Positions 14,601-14,875 of a stretch of 14,875 bases of DNA are shown in pieces (position 1 is the stretch's first letter; every line of letters starts with the position of its first letter). Below the pieces are notes generated by a model that was not told where the DNA came from, did no database searches, and worked only from the letters and a program-made list of their open reading frames with translations. The position numbers were made by a program, and so were the translations under genes. Origin of the DNA: Magnetospirillum sp. (GTDB taxonomy: Bacteria > Pseudomonadota > Alphaproteobacteria > Rhodospirillales > Magnetospirillaceae); contig JACPDP010000009.1 of the NCBI GenBank assembly GCA_016183945.1, positions 1 through 14,875 of the forward strand. The letters are read 5' to 3'.

Positions 14601-14875
14601 TCACTCGACGATATAGCCGAACGGACCCTGCAGCATATCGGGCACCGTGGGCGCGGCCGGACCGCCGCGGCGGATGTTGGCCTCCTGCAGCCGGCTGAAC
14701 AGGAAGCGGTCGATGTCGGAGGTGGGCGCGAAGCCGTCGGTGGGCAGCGCCAGCTCGGGCTTCTCCATCGGCTGCACCACATAGGCCGACAGGATCACCA
14801 CCATCTCGGTCTCGTTGCGCTGGAACGAATTGGACTTGAACAGGGCGCCCAGCACCGGCAGGTCCATCAGCCCGG
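14601..14875 (-). CDS. cpaC: Tad pilus secretin CpaC, C-terminal part
   Basis: Only the last 90 residues are in the window; the gene continues past the right edge. The start of the visible part, GLMDLPVLGALFKSNSFQRN, followed by ETEMVVILSAYVV, is the end of the secretin domain: the P-x-L-G-x-L-F motif and the E-T-E-hydrophobic last beta strand of type II/III secretins. About 40 residues of tail follow, ending in GPFGYIVE, as in RcpA/CpaC proteins. The full protein would form the outer-membrane channel through which the Flp pilus passes. The stop is eight bases before the cpaD start. The prepilin, peptidase and cpaB genes, if present, should lie to the right beyond the window. Confidence 0.92.
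   Translation of the reverse strand, partial: GLMDLPVLGALFKSNSFQRNETEMVVILSAYVVQPMEKPELALPTDGFAPTSDIDRFLFSRLQEANIRRGGPAAPTVPDMLQGPFGYIVE

Noticed and set aside
11956..14616. 886-residue open frame on the plus strand across cpaF-cpaE-cpaD
   Set aside because: It is antisense to three clearly recognised Tad genes. Its translation is rich in Gly, Ala, His, Arg and Gln with no motif, as expected for a complementary frame in GC-rich DNA.
1..14875. CRISPR array, transposase, integrase or phage genes
   Set aside because: No regularly spaced direct repeats and no recombinase or phage motifs in any frame. The only repeat element is the palindrome at 10433-10569.

Overview
The window is GC-rich, densely packed DNA of an alphaproteobacterial type. 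The sigma-32 sequence (RpoH box QKKLFFNLR), the CpaD/CpaE-style Tad pilus proteins and the codon choice point to a Rhodospirillales bacterium of the Magnetospirillum/Paramagnetospirillum kind. That placement is inference; no rRNA or tRNA marker is present.

Layout from left to right. (1) Positions 1-410 are non-coding apart from a doubtful nonapeptide. They hold a good sigma-70-like promoter whose -35, spacer and -10 are overlaid by a perfect 24-bp palindrome, then a leader with a hairpin just before the first possible rpoH start. (2) rpoH (411-1271) and gor (1399-2775), a stress sigma factor and glutathione reductase, lie in tandem on the plus strand. (3) A NIT-domain chemoreceptor (2799-4856, minus) converges on gor. 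Behind it are a 25-codon remnant of a histidine kinase C-terminus and a 60-aa protein with seven cysteines (5051-5233, minus). (4) A tight plus-strand operon (5470-9436) encodes a GMC-family FAD oxidoreductase, a Wzx-like flippase and a DUF3405-like, glycosyltransferase-like protein; it looks like a small surface-polysaccharide module. (5) A minus-strand Tad/Flp pilus operon runs in from the right edge: secretin CpaC (C-terminal part only), lipoprotein CpaD, ATPase-like CpaE/TadZ, motor ATPase CpaF/TadA, and inner-membrane platform proteins TadB and TadC.

The Tad genes form one assembly line. CpaC makes the outer-membrane pore and CpaD is its lipoprotein partner. CpaE places the machine at the cell pole, CpaF powers it, and TadB/TadC form the platform. 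The most striking oddity is TadB: it appears to lack its C-terminal membrane-segment pair while keeping what looks like the native last residues, and a 137-bp palindromic REP-like element separates it from tadC. The Tad operon and the polysaccharide operon converge with only 28 bp between them; both probably serve surface attachment.
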